Shown: one piece after another, positions 8,583-18,461 of the stretch
How the letters are laid out: each line of letters starts with the position of its first letter
Numbering within the stretch: position 1 is the stretch's first letter
Assembly: GCA_947458275.1 (NCBI GenBank)
Contig: CANGYR010000003.1
Coordinates: 124,001-188,000 of the forward strand
Direction of reading: 5' to 3'
DNA from: Chitinophagaceae bacterium
Lineage (GTDB): Bacteria; Bacteroidota; Bacteroidia; Chitinophagales; Chitinophagaceae
Length of the DNA: 64,000 nucleotides
Notes under the pieces: model-generated
Told to the model about the DNA's origin: nothing
The model's input: only the letters and a program-made list of their open reading frames with translations
The model's database searches: none
Program-made: the position numbers and the translations under genes

Positions 8583-9713
8583 ATGGATAATATCTTGCTC
8601 AGTGCATTCCTGGCTTTTATGGCAACTTTCTTTGCGATTCCTGTGATTATCCAGGTTGCAAAAGAAAAAAAATTGTTCGATGAACCGGATGAAAGAAAAG
8701 TTCATAAGACAGTTATTCCAACTTTAGGCGGTTTGGGTATTTTTGCCGGCTTTATTCTTGCAGCTCTTCTTGGTGCTCCCCAGGATAATACCAATGACAT
8801 ACAGTATTTTGCTGCAGCTTCAGTAGTAATTTTCTTTCTGGGGATTAAGGATGATATCCTTGTAATTTCGGCAACAAAAAAGTTCATGGGCCAGGTGGTG
8901 GCAGCAATCATCATTATCAAGTTCGGCCATATTCAGCTGAATAACATGTATGGGTTGTTCGGAATATATGAAATCCCTGCGTTTGCCGGATCTGTGTTGA
9001 CTCTTTTTACCATTGTAGTCATTACCAACTCATTCAATTTGATTGATGGAGTGGATGGATTGGCCGGCAGCCTAGGATTGTTAACTACACTAGTTTTCGG
9101 AAGTTACTTCTATTATATTGGTGAACTGTCATATGCTGTTATGGCCTTCTCTTTGGCAGGAAGTATAATCGGCTTTTTAATTTATAACTTCTCACCTGCT
9201 AAAATCTTTATGGGCGATACCGGATCGTTGCTTTTAGGGCTCATCAATTCAATTCTGGTGATAAAATTCATCAATGTTTCTCAGTCAAATACCATACCGC
9301 TTCATTTAGATGCTTCTCCTATCATTGGATTTGCAATTTTAATGATTCCGCTTTTTGACACACTGAGAGTTTTTACATACAGAATACTGGATCGCCGATC
9401 TCCTTTCAGTCCTGACAGAAATCATATTCATCATTTATTGCTTGATCTTGGAAACAACCATCGTCAGGTTACATACATATGTTTGGCTGCTAATATTGGT
9501 TTTATTCTGCTCGCTTTCACGCTTCGCCAATTGGGATCTAACATTCTGATTGCTGTCATAATGATCGTCGCTATGGGTCTTATAGGCATTGCTTATTTTA
9601 TGCGCAACAAAAAAAATGCGGCAAGACAACTTGATGAAATCAATGAAAAGCAAAACATCATCAAGTCTCACAAAATTCTCACCTTAGCCGGTAAATCTGC
9701 GGAGATAAAATAA
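8583..9713 (+). CDS. undecaprenyl-phosphate sugar-1-phosphate transferase (WecA/TagO/MraY family)
   Basis: 376 aa and very hydrophobic, with about 10-11 membrane helices. It carries the hallmarks of the glycosyltransferase 4 family: NSFNLIDGVDGLAGSLG, the FMGDTGSLLLG Asp motif and the HIHH motif in DRNHIHHLLLDLG, which is typical of the WecA/TagO branch rather than MraY. These enzymes move GlcNAc-1-P (or a related sugar phosphate) from UDP-sugar onto undecaprenyl phosphate, starting O-antigen, capsule or teichoic-type glycan synthesis. It stands alone, with no polysaccharide cluster around it. The C-terminal 40 residues are hydrophilic. Confidence 0.9.
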   Translation: MDNILLSAFLAFMATFFAIPVIIQVAKEKKLFDEPDERKVHKTVIPTLGGLGIFAGFILAALLGAPQDNTNDIQYFAAASVVIFFLGIKDDILVISATKKFMGQVVAAIIIIKFGHIQLNNMYGLFGIYEIPAFAGSVLTLFTIVVITNSFNLIDGVDGLAGSLGLLTTLVFGSYFYYIGELSYAVMAFSLAGSIIGFLIYNFSPAKIFMGDTGSLLLGLINSILVIKFINVSQSNTIPLHLDASPIIGFAILMIPLFDTLRVFTYRILDRRSPFSPDRNHIHHLLLDLGNNHRQVTYICLAANIGFILLAFTLRQLGSNILIAVIMIVAMGLIGIAYFMRNKKNAARQLDEINEKQNIIKSHKILTLAGKSAEIK

Positions 9714-9781
9714 TTAAATTTATATCAGGTCTGCGCTCTTTGATAATCTGTAAAAAATAGCAGATTTTAAAAGCGTTTTAA

Positions 9782-9789
9782 TAAATTTG
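9782..9789 (+). promoter_or_regulatory. -7 promoter box upstream of frr
   Basis: TAAATTTG is a perfect TAnnTTTG match, ending 17 nt before the frr ATG. No TTTG is found at the usual upstream spacing. Confidence 0.5.
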
Positions 9790-9806
9790 CATTCAATTTT
9801 AAAACT

Positions 9807-10370
9807 ATGTCAGCAGATTTATCTCAGATTATATCAGATGCAGCAGGATTAATGTCCAAAGCCATCAATCACCTTGAATACGAGCTTTCTAAAATCAGAG
9901 CCGGTAAAGCCAGTCCTGCTATCCTTGATGGCATCATGGTGGAATATTATGGCAATCCTACACCTGTTAATCAGGTGGCAAATGTTTCAGCACTGGATTC
10001 CCGTACCATTTCCGTTCAACCCTGGGAAAAGAATATGGTGCAACCCATTGAGAGAGCCATTATGGCCGCCAACATTGGCATCACTCCTCAAAATGACGGA
10101 AATACCATTCGACTTTTTATGCCACCACTCACTGAAGAAAGAAGAAGAGAATTGGTGAAAAAATGTAACGCGGAAGGTGAAAATGGTAAAATCTCCGTTA
10201 GAAATATTCGCAGAGATACTATTGAACAAATAAAAAAACTGCAAAAAGACGGATTGAGTGAGGATGCTTGTAAGGATGCTGAAAAAGAAGCACAAGATGC
10301 GACCGATAAATTTATAGCGCTGATTGAAAAACATCTTGAAGCAAAGGAAAAGGAAATCATGGCCGTTTAG
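9807..10370 (+). CDS. frr: ribosome recycling factor
   Basis: 187 aa, the standard RRF length. RRF splits post-termination ribosomes together with EF-G. Family segments include LSKIRAGKASPAILDGIMVEYYG, VQPWEKNMVQPIERAI and ERRRELVKKCN (in ORF order). ATG at 9807. pyrH, a frequent upstream partner in bacteria, is not here; the gene seems to have its own promoter (9782-9789). Confidence 0.97.
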   Translation: MSADLSQIISDAAGLMSKAINHLEYELSKIRAGKASPAILDGIMVEYYGNPTPVNQVANVSALDSRTISVQPWEKNMVQPIERAIMAANIGITPQNDGNTIRLFMPPLTEERRRELVKKCNAEGENGKISVRNIRRDTIEQIKKLQKDGLSEDACKDAEKEAQDATDKFIALIEKHLEAKEKEIMAV

Positions 10371-10403
10371 CCATTGAATGATGAACCAATCAATTTAAAA
10401 ACA

Positions 10404-11288
10404 ATGCATTCTTCCCGTGAAGCAATTGTAATCCTTTTTTCCATTCCTCTATACACTGTTCTGATTGGATTGGAAATCCTAATGAGCAACTGGCAGCGTC
10501 GTAACTTTTACACACTTAAAAGTACCCTACAAAATATATATCTTACTTTGGCCAATGCAGGTATTGATTTGCTTTTGCGCGGAGTCTTTTATGTTAGCGT
10601 ACTGACATGGTGTTATAATCATCACTTTTTTAAAATTCAAAACCCTTATCTCTACTGGATTTGTCTCTTTTTTCTTGAAGACATCGCCTTCTACTTTGAG
10701 CACCTCGTTGACCATTACTGCCGATTATTCTGGGCAGTTCACGTAACCCACCATTCATCGGAAGATTACAATTTCACTACCGGATTCAGGTCCTCTGTGT
10801 TTCAGCCTGTGTACAGATTTATTTATTTTCTTCCAATTGCATTGATGGGATTTGAGCCAGTTGACATTGTGTTTATGTATTCACTTACACAAACCTATGG
10901 CATACTGGTTCACACTCAATACATAAAAAAAATGCCGAAATGGTTTGAAGCTGTTTTTGTAAGCCCATCACACCACCGCGTACATCATGCGAGCAATGTA
11001 ATCTATCTGGATAAAAACATGGGTATGTGCCTAATTGTGTGGGACAAACTTTTCGGAACCTTTCAGGAAGAGCTGGAAATCGAACCGGTGAGATACGGAC
11101 TAAAGAAATCGCTCAATAAATCTGACAACCCGCTTTATATCATTTTTCACGAATGGCAGGCGATTGGTAAAGATTTAAAGAAAAAAACTTCGCTTTTAAC
11201 CAAAATGAAATACCTGTTCATGCCGCCAGGCTGGAGCCATGACGGAAGCAGCAAGACTACAAGTGAAATGAGGAAAGAATTATCCTGA
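10404..11288 (+). CDS. sterol desaturase/fatty acid hydroxylase superfamily membrane protein
   Basis: 294 aa from ATG 10404; an in-frame TTG at 10374 would add ten residues. It shows several membrane helices and the di-iron histidine clusters of the superfamily: HLVDHYCRLFWAVHVTHHSS and PSHHRVHHA, plus the first cluster region DIAFYFEH. Members oxidise C-H bonds in lipids (sterol C5 desaturase, fatty-acid 2- or 3-hydroxylase, alkylglycerol monooxygenase). In Bacteroidota a plausible role is hydroxylation of membrane or sphingolipid acyl chains (inference). It follows frr closely and may share its transcript. Confidence 0.85.
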   Translation: MHSSREAIVILFSIPLYTVLIGLEILMSNWQRRNFYTLKSTLQNIYLTLANAGIDLLLRGVFYVSVLTWCYNHHFFKIQNPYLYWICLFFLEDIAFYFEHLVDHYCRLFWAVHVTHHSSEDYNFTTGFRSSVFQPVYRFIYFLPIALMGFEPVDIVFMYSLTQTYGILVHTQYIKKMPKWFEAVFVSPSHHRVHHASNVIYLDKNMGMCLIVWDKLFGTFQEELEIEPVRYGLKKSLNKSDNPLYIIFHEWQAIGKDLKKKTSLLTKMKYLFMPPGWSHDGSSKTTSEMRKELS

Positions 11289-11321
11289 TAACCGATCTCT
11301 TTTTAATTTTAAATTAATTGC

Positions 11322-12503
11322 ATGCAAATCCTTCCAGTAGTCGATAAAAAAAGTCAAATGACTTTTTTTCAGCTTCCACTAAAAATTTATGAGAAGGACC
11401 CAAACTGGATCAGACCGCTCGATAAAGACATTGAGGATGTGTTTGACACTGAAAAAAACAAGGCCTTTAGATTCGGAGAAGTTAAAAGATGGATTTTGTT
11501 TGATGAAGCTGCCCAACCCATTGGCAGAATAGCCGCTTTTATAAACAAAAAATATAAAAACAAAGGAGACGACATTCCTGTTGGCGGTATTGGTTTTTTT
11601 GAATGCATCAACCATCAGGACGGCGCTGATTTGCTGTTTGATACAGCCAGACAATGGCTTAAAGAAAAAAACATGGAGGCAATGGACGGCCCCATTAACT
11701 TCGGAGAGAGAGACCGCTGGTGGGGACTGGTAACAGAAGGATTTGATGAACCATTGTATTGCATGAATTACAATCCTCCCTATTACAAACAACTGTTTGA
11801 AAATTACGGATTCCTTCCTTTCTATCATCAAATTTGTATGGGGATGGATCCGCAAAAGAAACTGAATGATAAAATCTGGCAACGCTACAACGCATTTGCA
11901 AATGACAGCGATTACAGTGTAAGCACACTGAAAAAAAACAATCTGGAAAAATTCGCGGCAGATTTTACTGAGGTATACAATAAAGCATGGGCCGGGCACG
12001 GAGGGATGAAATCCATCTCAAAAGAACAAGCGCTGTTGATGTTTAAAAAAATGAAGGTGGTCATTGATGAAAAAGTGATTTGCTTTGCATATCATAAAAG
12101 CAACCCCATCGCTATTTTTATAAATCTTCCCGATCTCAATCAGTGGTTTAAATACCTTCATGGCAAATTCGGGTTGTTACAAAAACTTTATTTTTTGTGG
12201 CTAAAAAAAACAAAACCAAATCATAAATTGACCGGTTTGGTTTTTGGTATTATCCCTGAATTTCAGGGCAAAGGCGTTGATGCATATATCATTGGTTGCC
12301 TGGCTAATAATATACAAAATAACCAATCTGCTTATACAAATTATGAAATGCAATGGTTGGGTGATTTCAACCCAAAAATGATCAATATTGCCAAAGGGCT
12401 GGGCGACGTTCATCAATCCCGAAATCTTACCACCTATCGTTATTTGTTTGACAGAACAAAACAATTTAAAAGACATCCAATCCTATCGGAGTCTGACAGA
12501 TAA
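11322..12503 (+). CDS. conserved GNAT-like acyltransferase-fold protein of unknown function
   Basis: 393 aa, soluble, no signal peptide. It resembles a family widespread in Bacteroidota and annotated only as GNAT-like or hypothetical. The N-terminal half has IGRIAAFINKKY and GGIGFFECINHQ, compatible with a GNAT beta-sheet core, then GPINFGERDRWWGLVTEGF. The C-terminal half has LVFGIIPEFQGKGVDAYII, an acetyl-CoA pyrophosphate-loop-like Q-G-K-G-V motif, and a conserved YEMQWLGDFNPKM segment. This suggests two tandem GNAT folds, as in FemX/MbtK-like proteins (inference). Substrate unknown. It lies 48 bp upstream of the dnaX start. Confidence 0.7.
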   Translation: MQILPVVDKKSQMTFFQLPLKIYEKDPNWIRPLDKDIEDVFDTEKNKAFRFGEVKRWILFDEAAQPIGRIAAFINKKYKNKGDDIPVGGIGFFECINHQDGADLLFDTARQWLKEKNMEAMDGPINFGERDRWWGLVTEGFDEPLYCMNYNPPYYKQLFENYGFLPFYHQICMGMDPQKKLNDKIWQRYNAFANDSDYSVSTLKKNNLEKFAADFTEVYNKAWAGHGGMKSISKEQALLMFKKMKVVIDEKVICFAYHKSNPIAIFINLPDLNQWFKYLHGKFGLLQKLYFLWLKKTKPNHKLTGLVFGIIPEFQGKGVDAYIIGCLANNIQNNQSAYTNYEMQWLGDFNPKMINIAKGLGDVHQSRNLTTYRYLFDRTKQFKRHPILSESDR

Positions 12504-12551
12504 GGATTAAATTTGTCTTTAGCAGTCGGCAAACATCAAGTCAGTTTTATT

Positions 12552-14336
12552 ATGGATAAATTTATTGTATCAGCCAGAAAATACAGGCCTCAAAACTTCA
12601 GCACGGTAGTTGGACAATCTCACATTACCACAACCCTGAAAAATGCGATTAATAACAATCAGCTGGCTCATGCTTTTTTATTCACCGGACCAAGAGGTGT
12701 GGGAAAAACAACATGCGCGAGAATTCTGGCTAAGACCATAAACTGTGAGAAAAGAACCAAAGACGGCGAAGCCTGCAATAAATGTAACAGTTGCGTTTCT
12801 TTTGATAATGGCACTTCGTTTAATATACATGAACTGGATGCAGCAAGTAATAATTCTGTTGATGACATCAGAACACTTGTAGAGCAGGTAAGATTCGCTC
12901 CTCAAGCTGGCCAATACAAAGTATACATTGTGGATGAGGTTCACATGCTGAGTGCCAATGCGTTCAATGCATTTTTAAAAACACTGGAAGAACCTCCTCC
13001 TTTCGCAATTTTTATTTTAGCAACTACCGAAAAACATAAAATTCTTCCAACGATTCTTAGTCGCTGTCAGATTTTTGATTTCAAAAGAATTACCATTAAT
13101 GACACCGTAGAGCATTTACAGGAAATAGCAATAAAAGAACAGATCAGCGCTGAAAAAACCGCCTTACACCTGATTGCTCAAAAAAGTGAGGGTTGCATGA
13201 GAGACTCTCTGAGTATTCTCGACAAAATTGTCAGTTTCACAGGCGGTAAGATCACCTATTCAAATACGCTGGAGCACCTGAATATTCTGGATGAAGATTA
13301 TTATTTCAGATTGCTTGATCAGTTTCAGCAACAGCAACTTACAGATGCCATGCTCCTGTTTGATGAAATCAATCAAAAGGGATTTGAGGGAGATGCCCTG
13401 CTTGACGGACTGGCAGATTTTTTTCGCAATCTGCTTGTATCAAGAGACCCCAAATCCGCTGTATTGTTAGATGTAGCTGAAGACTTTAAACCAAAATACA
13501 TTCAGTCTGCAGCACAAATTGATGCATCATGGCTGGTTGCCGCCATGAATATTGTAAGTGAATCCATCATTCAGTACAAGCTCTCCAGAAATAAGAAACT
13601 ACACATTGAATTATTGCTCATAAAGCTGGCTTACTTAAAACAGGCCGTACAGTTAAGCATACACGATGATGCTGTTGAAAAAAAAAATCTGACTGAAAAT
13701 ACCAAACCGGTTTCTTTCAGAGCGCTGACTATAAGGCCTGTAAAAACAGTCAAAACCAATACTTCGGTTGTAAAAAAAGAAAATACAGCAACCCTCTATG
13801 TTGAAGAGCCTAAAAATGAAATAAAAAAAGCGGATCCCACAACAGCTGTTGTTCAACCTGCTGCTATTAACGTTGAGAAAAGTGAAAGCAAGCTGGCATC
13901 TTTAGGAAAAATCAGACAAAAGATAGCCGAGAAAAACAGGCAGGAAAACAATTCCAATATTTTAACGCAGCAGGCATTGGAAACAGCATGGAATAAGTTT
14001 ATTGAGTTGCTTATCTCCAATAAAAATCATTCAGCTGCCACGAATTTTAAAAATGCATCATTGAAGATTATTGATGATAACAATTTTGAAATCATTACTG
14101 ATAATAACATTCAGCAAAAGTTTATTGAAGCGGCGAGGGCTGAGTTGATGGATCATGTGCAGGGGTATTTCAATAACCGGTTAATCAAGTATCAGTTGAA
14201 ACTAGAGGAAATAGAAAACAATGAGCAGCCCGGAGAAAAGCGAATGAACAATAAGGAATTTTTTGCATTGCTGACGGAGCAATATCCACTGATTAAGGAA
14301 TTGAAAGAAAGACTGAAGCTGGATATCGATTATTAA
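12552..14336 (+). CDS. dnaX: DNA polymerase III subunits gamma/tau
   Basis: 594 aa from ATG 12552 (MDKFIVSARKYRPQNF). The alternative TTG at 12513 would add a non-conserved extension. It is the clamp-loader ATPase: Walker A GPRGVGKTTCAR, the four-Cys zinc site around CEKRTKDGEACNKCNSC, Walker B DEVHML, and sensor/SRC motif LPTILSRCQ. The C-terminal ~230 residues are a variable Lys-rich tau-type region ending in a conserved TEQYPLIKELKERLKLDI segment. I did not find an obvious slippery A-run for programmed frameshifting at the gamma/tau border. Confidence 0.96.
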   Translation: MDKFIVSARKYRPQNFSTVVGQSHITTTLKNAINNNQLAHAFLFTGPRGVGKTTCARILAKTINCEKRTKDGEACNKCNSCVSFDNGTSFNIHELDAASNNSVDDIRTLVEQVRFAPQAGQYKVYIVDEVHMLSANAFNAFLKTLEEPPPFAIFILATTEKHKILPTILSRCQIFDFKRITINDTVEHLQEIAIKEQISAEKTALHLIAQKSEGCMRDSLSILDKIVSFTGGKITYSNTLEHLNILDEDYYFRLLDQFQQQQLTDAMLLFDEINQKGFEGDALLDGLADFFRNLLVSRDPKSAVLLDVAEDFKPKYIQSAAQIDASWLVAAMNIVSESIIQYKLSRNKKLHIELLLIKLAYLKQAVQLSIHDDAVEKKNLTENTKPVSFRALTIRPVKTVKTNTSVVKKENTATLYVEEPKNEIKKADPTTAVVQPAAINVEKSESKLASLGKIRQKIAEKNRQENNSNILTQQALETAWNKFIELLISNKNHSAATNFKNASLKIIDDNNFEIITDNNIQQKFIEAARAELMDHVQGYFNNRLIKYQLKLEEIENNEQPGEKRMNNKEFFALLTEQYPLIKELKERLKLDIDY

Positions 14337-14461
14337 CTCGATTCAGGAGTTTTGTTTAAATAAATCCCTTCATTCGGTTTATAGTGTAAAAAGTACGCTT
14401 AAGATTTACCATTTTTGGCGTAATTTCGAACCTTAAATTAAAAATAAAGAAAAATAAATAT

Positions 14462-16078
14462 ATGGCAGAGGTTATCAAAATGCCCAGGCTTAGTGATACA
14501 ATGGCTGAAGGTGTTATTGTTGCATGGAATAAAAAGGTGGGCGACAAGGTAAAACCAGGAGATGTACTCGCTGATGTGGAAACGGATAAAGCTACGATGG
14601 AGCTGGAAAGTTACAATGAAGGAACGCTCCTGTACATTGGAGTAGAGGCAGGGAAATCGGTGAAGGTGGACGGCCTGCTGGCAATTATCGGAAAAGAAGG
14701 AGAGGATTATAAAAAATTACTTGAAATAAATGACAGTAAGCCAGTGGAATCAATATCCGTAGCGGCCCCGCAGGAGCCTCAGGCTAGCGCTCCAACGGCC
14801 TCATTACCTCAGGGAGCTAAAGTTATTCGGATGCCGCTGCTGAGCGATACCATGACCGAGGGTAAAATTGTATCATGGAATAAAAAACTAGGCGATTTTG
14901 TGAAATCTGACGATGTACTTGCAGATGTAGAGACTGATAAAGCCACCATGGAAGTAGTTGGCTATGAGGAAGGCACACTGCTTTACGTTGGTGTGGAAGC
15001 CGGCAAAGCCGCTAAAATAAATGAGATCATCGCCATCGTTGGTAAAGCCGGTACAGATGTGAGTGCTTATGTGGCTGCCGAAAAAAGCGGAGCAAATAAT
15101 CAGACACCAACCGCTGTTAAAGAAACAGCTCCAGCTGCAAGCCAGGCAACTACTGCTGCAACTACTTCTGCAACTACGCCGGTCGCATCTCAGACCACCT
15201 CAACCGATGGAAGGGTAAAAGCTTCACCTCTTGCCAAAAAAATTGCAGCTGAAAAAGGAATAGATATCAGCAAACTAAATGGTTCCGGCGACGGAGGAAG
15301 GGTAATCAAAAAAGATGTAGATGACTACGTTCCGACAGCATCCTCTGCTCCGAAAAGCTCTGCAGCCGCTTCAGCCATTGCAGTTACTGCAGGCACTGAG
15401 TCTTATACTGATACTCAGCTTACGCAAATGCGTAAAACCATTGCCCGCAGATTGGGCGAAAGTAAGTTCAGCGCCCCTCATTTCTATTTGACAATGGAAA
15501 TAAACATGGACAATGCCATTACTGCCCGTAAGACAATTAATGAAGTAAGTCCTGTAAAAATTTCCTTCAATGATATGCTCATAAAAGCATGTGCGGCTGC
15601 GATCAAGCAACATCCCGATGTAAACAGCAGCTGGATGGGCGAATTCATCAGACACAATCATCATATTCATATCGGTTCGGCTGTGGCAATGCCCGATGGC
15701 CTTATTGTACCCGTCATCAAATTTGCAGATCAAAAATCTATGTCACAAATCGCCTCTGAAGCTAAAGAATTGTACGGCAAGGCGAAAGACAAGAAACTCC
15801 AACCATCCGAGTTCAGCGGAAATACTTTTACCATCTCCAACTTGGGCATGATGGACATTGAAGAGTTTACCGCCATTATCAACCCGCCGGACAGCTGCAT
15901 ATTGGCTGTTGGGCGTATAAAAGAAGTTGTTGTTAAAAAAGGCGAAACATTTGATGTAACCAACATTATGAAAGTAACGCTCAGTTGTGATCATCGAACA
16001 GTAGATGGTGCCATTGGCGCTGCATTCCTTCAAACGCTCAAAAAATACATGGAAAATCCGGTATTAATGTTGGTATAA
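14462..16078 (+). CDS. pdhC: pyruvate dehydrogenase complex E2, dihydrolipoamide acetyltransferase
   Basis: 538 aa. There are two N-terminal lipoyl domains with lipoylation lysines in ETDKATM (K43 and K160), each followed by an Ala/Thr/Ser/Pro-rich linker. The peripheral subunit-binding domain lies around residues 252-290 (ASPLAKKIAAEKGID). The catalytic domain has the H-R-T-V-D-G active site (H511, D515). The enzyme moves the acetyl group from lipoamide to CoA. The tandem identical-type lipoyl domains and DTMAEG/DTMTEG motifs favour pyruvate over 2-oxoglutarate dehydrogenase. E1 and E3 genes are not adjacent. Confidence 0.95.
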   Translation: MAEVIKMPRLSDTMAEGVIVAWNKKVGDKVKPGDVLADVETDKATMELESYNEGTLLYIGVEAGKSVKVDGLLAIIGKEGEDYKKLLEINDSKPVESISVAAPQEPQASAPTASLPQGAKVIRMPLLSDTMTEGKIVSWNKKLGDFVKSDDVLADVETDKATMEVVGYEEGTLLYVGVEAGKAAKINEIIAIVGKAGTDVSAYVAAEKSGANNQTPTAVKETAPAASQATTAATTSATTPVASQTTSTDGRVKASPLAKKIAAEKGIDISKLNGSGDGGRVIKKDVDDYVPTASSAPKSSAAASAIAVTAGTESYTDTQLTQMRKTIARRLGESKFSAPHFYLTMEINMDNAITARKTINEVSPVKISFNDMLIKACAAAIKQHPDVNSSWMGEFIRHNHHIHIGSAVAMPDGLIVPVIKFADQKSMSQIASEAKELYGKAKDKKLQPSEFSGNTFTISNLGMMDIEEFTAIINPPDSCILAVGRIKEVVVKKGETFDVTNIMKVTLSCDHRTVDGAIGAAFLQTLKKYMENPVLMLV

Positions 16079-16106
16079 TTTTTGAATTACTACGCTTTAT
16101 TGAATT

Positions 16107-16131
16107 AGGATGATTCATTCATCCTTTTTTT
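16107..16131 (+). terminator. Rho-independent terminator after pdhC
   Basis: Inverted repeat AGGATGA (16107-16113) / TCATCCT (16119-16125) with a 5-nt loop and a run of seven T, 29 bp after the pdhC stop. Confidence 0.75.
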
Positions 16132-16345
16132 ATGCCATCATTTTATTAAAATAAACTCCAAAAAAGTCTATTGATTTTCTTGCATATACGTATAATTATA
16201 TTTATTATACTATAAAAGAATGATTGTCAAATTATAAAAATCCATTTTTTTATAAAAAAATCTTTTGGCACATACTATTAAGCAATAAATGAGCGTTGTT
16301 ACTGGTAGAATTCGTGATTTTATCCAATATCTAAAACAAAAGCAA

Positions 16346-16804
16346 ATGAAAACCATTTTCAAAACAAGCATTGCGCTGTTATTTTGCCTATCTGCCATAT
16401 CTGTCTTCGGACAAAAAAATAAAACCGGCAAACCGAAATTATTTTCCGGCTTTGCAAGAACCATTCCGGTTAGTTCCAGCACTTTAGAAAAGACGATGAT
16501 TTATAAAAACGGCGAAACTGTTTCTATCGCATTCAACGAGCAACTCGTATTCAAAGGAGAAGTTATCAGCAATGAGATGAAATACCACAACCTTCAGTCT
16601 GTTTTAATCAGATCTCAAAATTTTGAAAATACATTATTGCAAATCTCCAGAATTTCTGAAGAAGCAAGTGAGGCAAGATACGTTGGCCGTATCATCAATC
16701 CGGATGCAGCTGATGGATATGAATTAAAAAAAGACAATCAAAATAATTATTCAATCGAAAAATTTGAAATAAGTTCTTTATTACAGGACTGCCATAGTCA
16801 TTGA
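16346..16804 (+). CDS. small exported protein of unknown function
   Basis: 152 aa from ATG 16346, chosen because it begins a clear signal peptide (MKTIFKTSIALLFCLSAISV, cleavage near FGQ). ATG 16289 would put 19 extra residues before it. The mature part is about 130 aa and basic at its start, with no recognised domain and one Cys near the end (LLQDCHSH). It lies 50 bp upstream of the secreted metzincin gene in the same direction and could be co-expressed. The 267-bp gap before it holds the pdhC terminator and otherwise AT-rich DNA with no clear promoter. Function unknown. Confidence 0.6.
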   Translation: MKTIFKTSIALLFCLSAISVFGQKNKTGKPKLFSGFARTIPVSSSTLEKTMIYKNGETVSIAFNEQLVFKGEVISNEMKYHNLQSVLIRSQNFENTLLQISRISEEASEARYVGRIINPDAADGYELKKDNQNNYSIEKFEISSLLQDCHSH

Positions 16805-16854
16805 TGATTATGTCCTGATGTACTTTTTATCCAATATCAAATCCTATAATCCAC

Positions 16855-18441
16855 ATGAAAAACTTTTACAAAACCCTTTTATTGCTGATGGTTACCCTTC
16901 TATCAACAGCAGCGTTTAGCCTTCCCAGGTTAAACAGTCTTCCTTCGGCAAGACCTACTATTTTTCTTGATTTCGATGGACATTATGTAAGAAGTTCAGT
17001 ATGGAACGGAGGAAATCCCATCGTTTGTACAGCTCCTTCATTGACAGATGCTCAGATTACCGAAATATTCAACAGAGTATCTGAAGACTATCGTCCATTT
17101 GACATAAATATCACTACAGATTCAACAATATTCCTTTCTGCGCCTTTGGCACAGAGAATGCGCGTAATCATTACTCCAAGCAGCAGCTGGAAACAAGGTG
17201 TTGGAGGCGTTGCTTTTATCGGCTCATTCACTTGGGGAGATGACACTCCTGCTTTCGTATTTTCAGACAGATTAGGTCCTAATAATGCTAAATATATAGC
17301 AGAATGTTGCAGTCATGAAAGCGGCCATACTGTTGGACTTTCACACCAGGCTTCGTTTGACAACAATTGTACTCTCACAGAAACCTATAATTCAGGTATT
17401 GGAACAGGCGAAACAAGCTGGGCTCCAATTATGGGAAACAGCTACTACAGAAATAAAACAGGATGGAATGCAGGTCCTATCCCATCAGGTTGCAACAATA
17501 TACAAGACAATCTAAATATCATCACTTCAAGAAATGGATTCAGCTACAGAGCAGATGATTATGTTGAAACATTAAATGAGGCTGCATTCTCTCCCGGTAA
17601 TACATCGTTCAATGTTAATGGTATTGTTGCCACTAATACAGATAAAGATGCATTTAAGTTTGTTTTTTCTCAGTTTTCAAATTTCCATTTTGAAGCAAAT
17701 CCATATAGTCTGGGCGGAACAAACGAAGGTGCCAATCTGGATATTAAAGTACTTCTTTATGATGGATCTCAAACACTGTTGAGAACGTATGATCCTTCAA
17801 CAACAATGGATGTAACGATTGATACATCATTAAAAGCAGGTACCTATTATTTTGTAGTTACCGGAGCCGGCAATTCATTTTCAAGCAATTACGGAAGTCT
17901 GGGTTCATACAGCATCACAGGATTCCGCAGTACATTGGAAATCAGAAGCGTTGCCCTAAGCGGAAACGTAAATAAAGATGAACATCGTTTAAATTGGAGC
18001 ATTGTTTCTGATGAACCTATTAAATCACAAATCGTTGAGGTATCAAATAATGGAAGCGGTTTCACCAGTCTTTCTGATCAGGGTACAACTTCCAGAAATG
18101 CAGTATATCCTGCAAATGGCAACGGTACCAAATACTACAGACTTAAAGTAACCTCTGTAACCAATCAGATAGTTTACTCAAATGTGATAGTATTAAAATC
18201 TACTGAGAATACAGCCAAACCATATACAGTTGGAACACTAGTTAACAGTTTCATTACTGTAAATGCACAAGACAACTTCCAGTACAGAATTATGGATGCA
18301 AATGGCAGAGCTGTTCTTATGGGCAGTGGAAGAAGCGGCATCAATCAAATTGACATGGGCAATAAAGCCGCGGGCTTTTATGTAATCCAACTAATAGGTA
18401 AAAATCAACAACTGCAAGCAGAGAGAATTATAAAACAGTAA
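16855..18441 (+). CDS. secreted metzincin-type zinc protease with T9SS sorting domain
   Basis: 528 aa. Signal peptide at residues 1-22 (cleavage after AAFS). The catalytic domain carries the full metzincin motif HESGHTVGLSH (residues 154-164: three His ligands and the Glu base) and a candidate Met-turn (APIMGN, M193). Next comes a PPC/jelly-roll-like pre-peptidase C-terminal domain (about 250-365) with LKAGTYYFVVTGAG. The last ~80 residues look like a type A T9SS C-terminal domain (YRIMDANGRAVLMG ... AGFYVIQL). It is predicted to be exported across the outer membrane by T9SS; porT lies 2 kb away. Substrate unknown. A strong terminator follows. Confidence 0.85.
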   Translation: MKNFYKTLLLLMVTLLSTAAFSLPRLNSLPSARPTIFLDFDGHYVRSSVWNGGNPIVCTAPSLTDAQITEIFNRVSEDYRPFDINITTDSTIFLSAPLAQRMRVIITPSSSWKQGVGGVAFIGSFTWGDDTPAFVFSDRLGPNNAKYIAECCSHESGHTVGLSHQASFDNNCTLTETYNSGIGTGETSWAPIMGNSYYRNKTGWNAGPIPSGCNNIQDNLNIITSRNGFSYRADDYVETLNEAAFSPGNTSFNVNGIVATNTDKDAFKFVFSQFSNFHFEANPYSLGGTNEGANLDIKVLLYDGSQTLLRTYDPSTTMDVTIDTSLKAGTYYFVVTGAGNSFSSNYGSLGSYSITGFRSTLEIRSVALSGNVNKDEHRLNWSIVSDEPIKSQIVEVSNNGSGFTSLSDQGTTSRNAVYPANGNGTKYYRLKVTSVTNQIVYSNVIVLKSTENTAKPYTVGTLVNSFITVNAQDNFQYRIMDANGRAVLMGSGRSGINQIDMGNKAAGFYVIQLIGKNQQLQAERIIKQ

Positions 18442-18461
18442 ATAAACAATCATGTGTAATT

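Noticed and set aside
11379-11999. 206-codon open frame antisense to the GNAT-like gene
   Set aside because: No signal, domain or sensible start; the sense strand carries the conserved protein.
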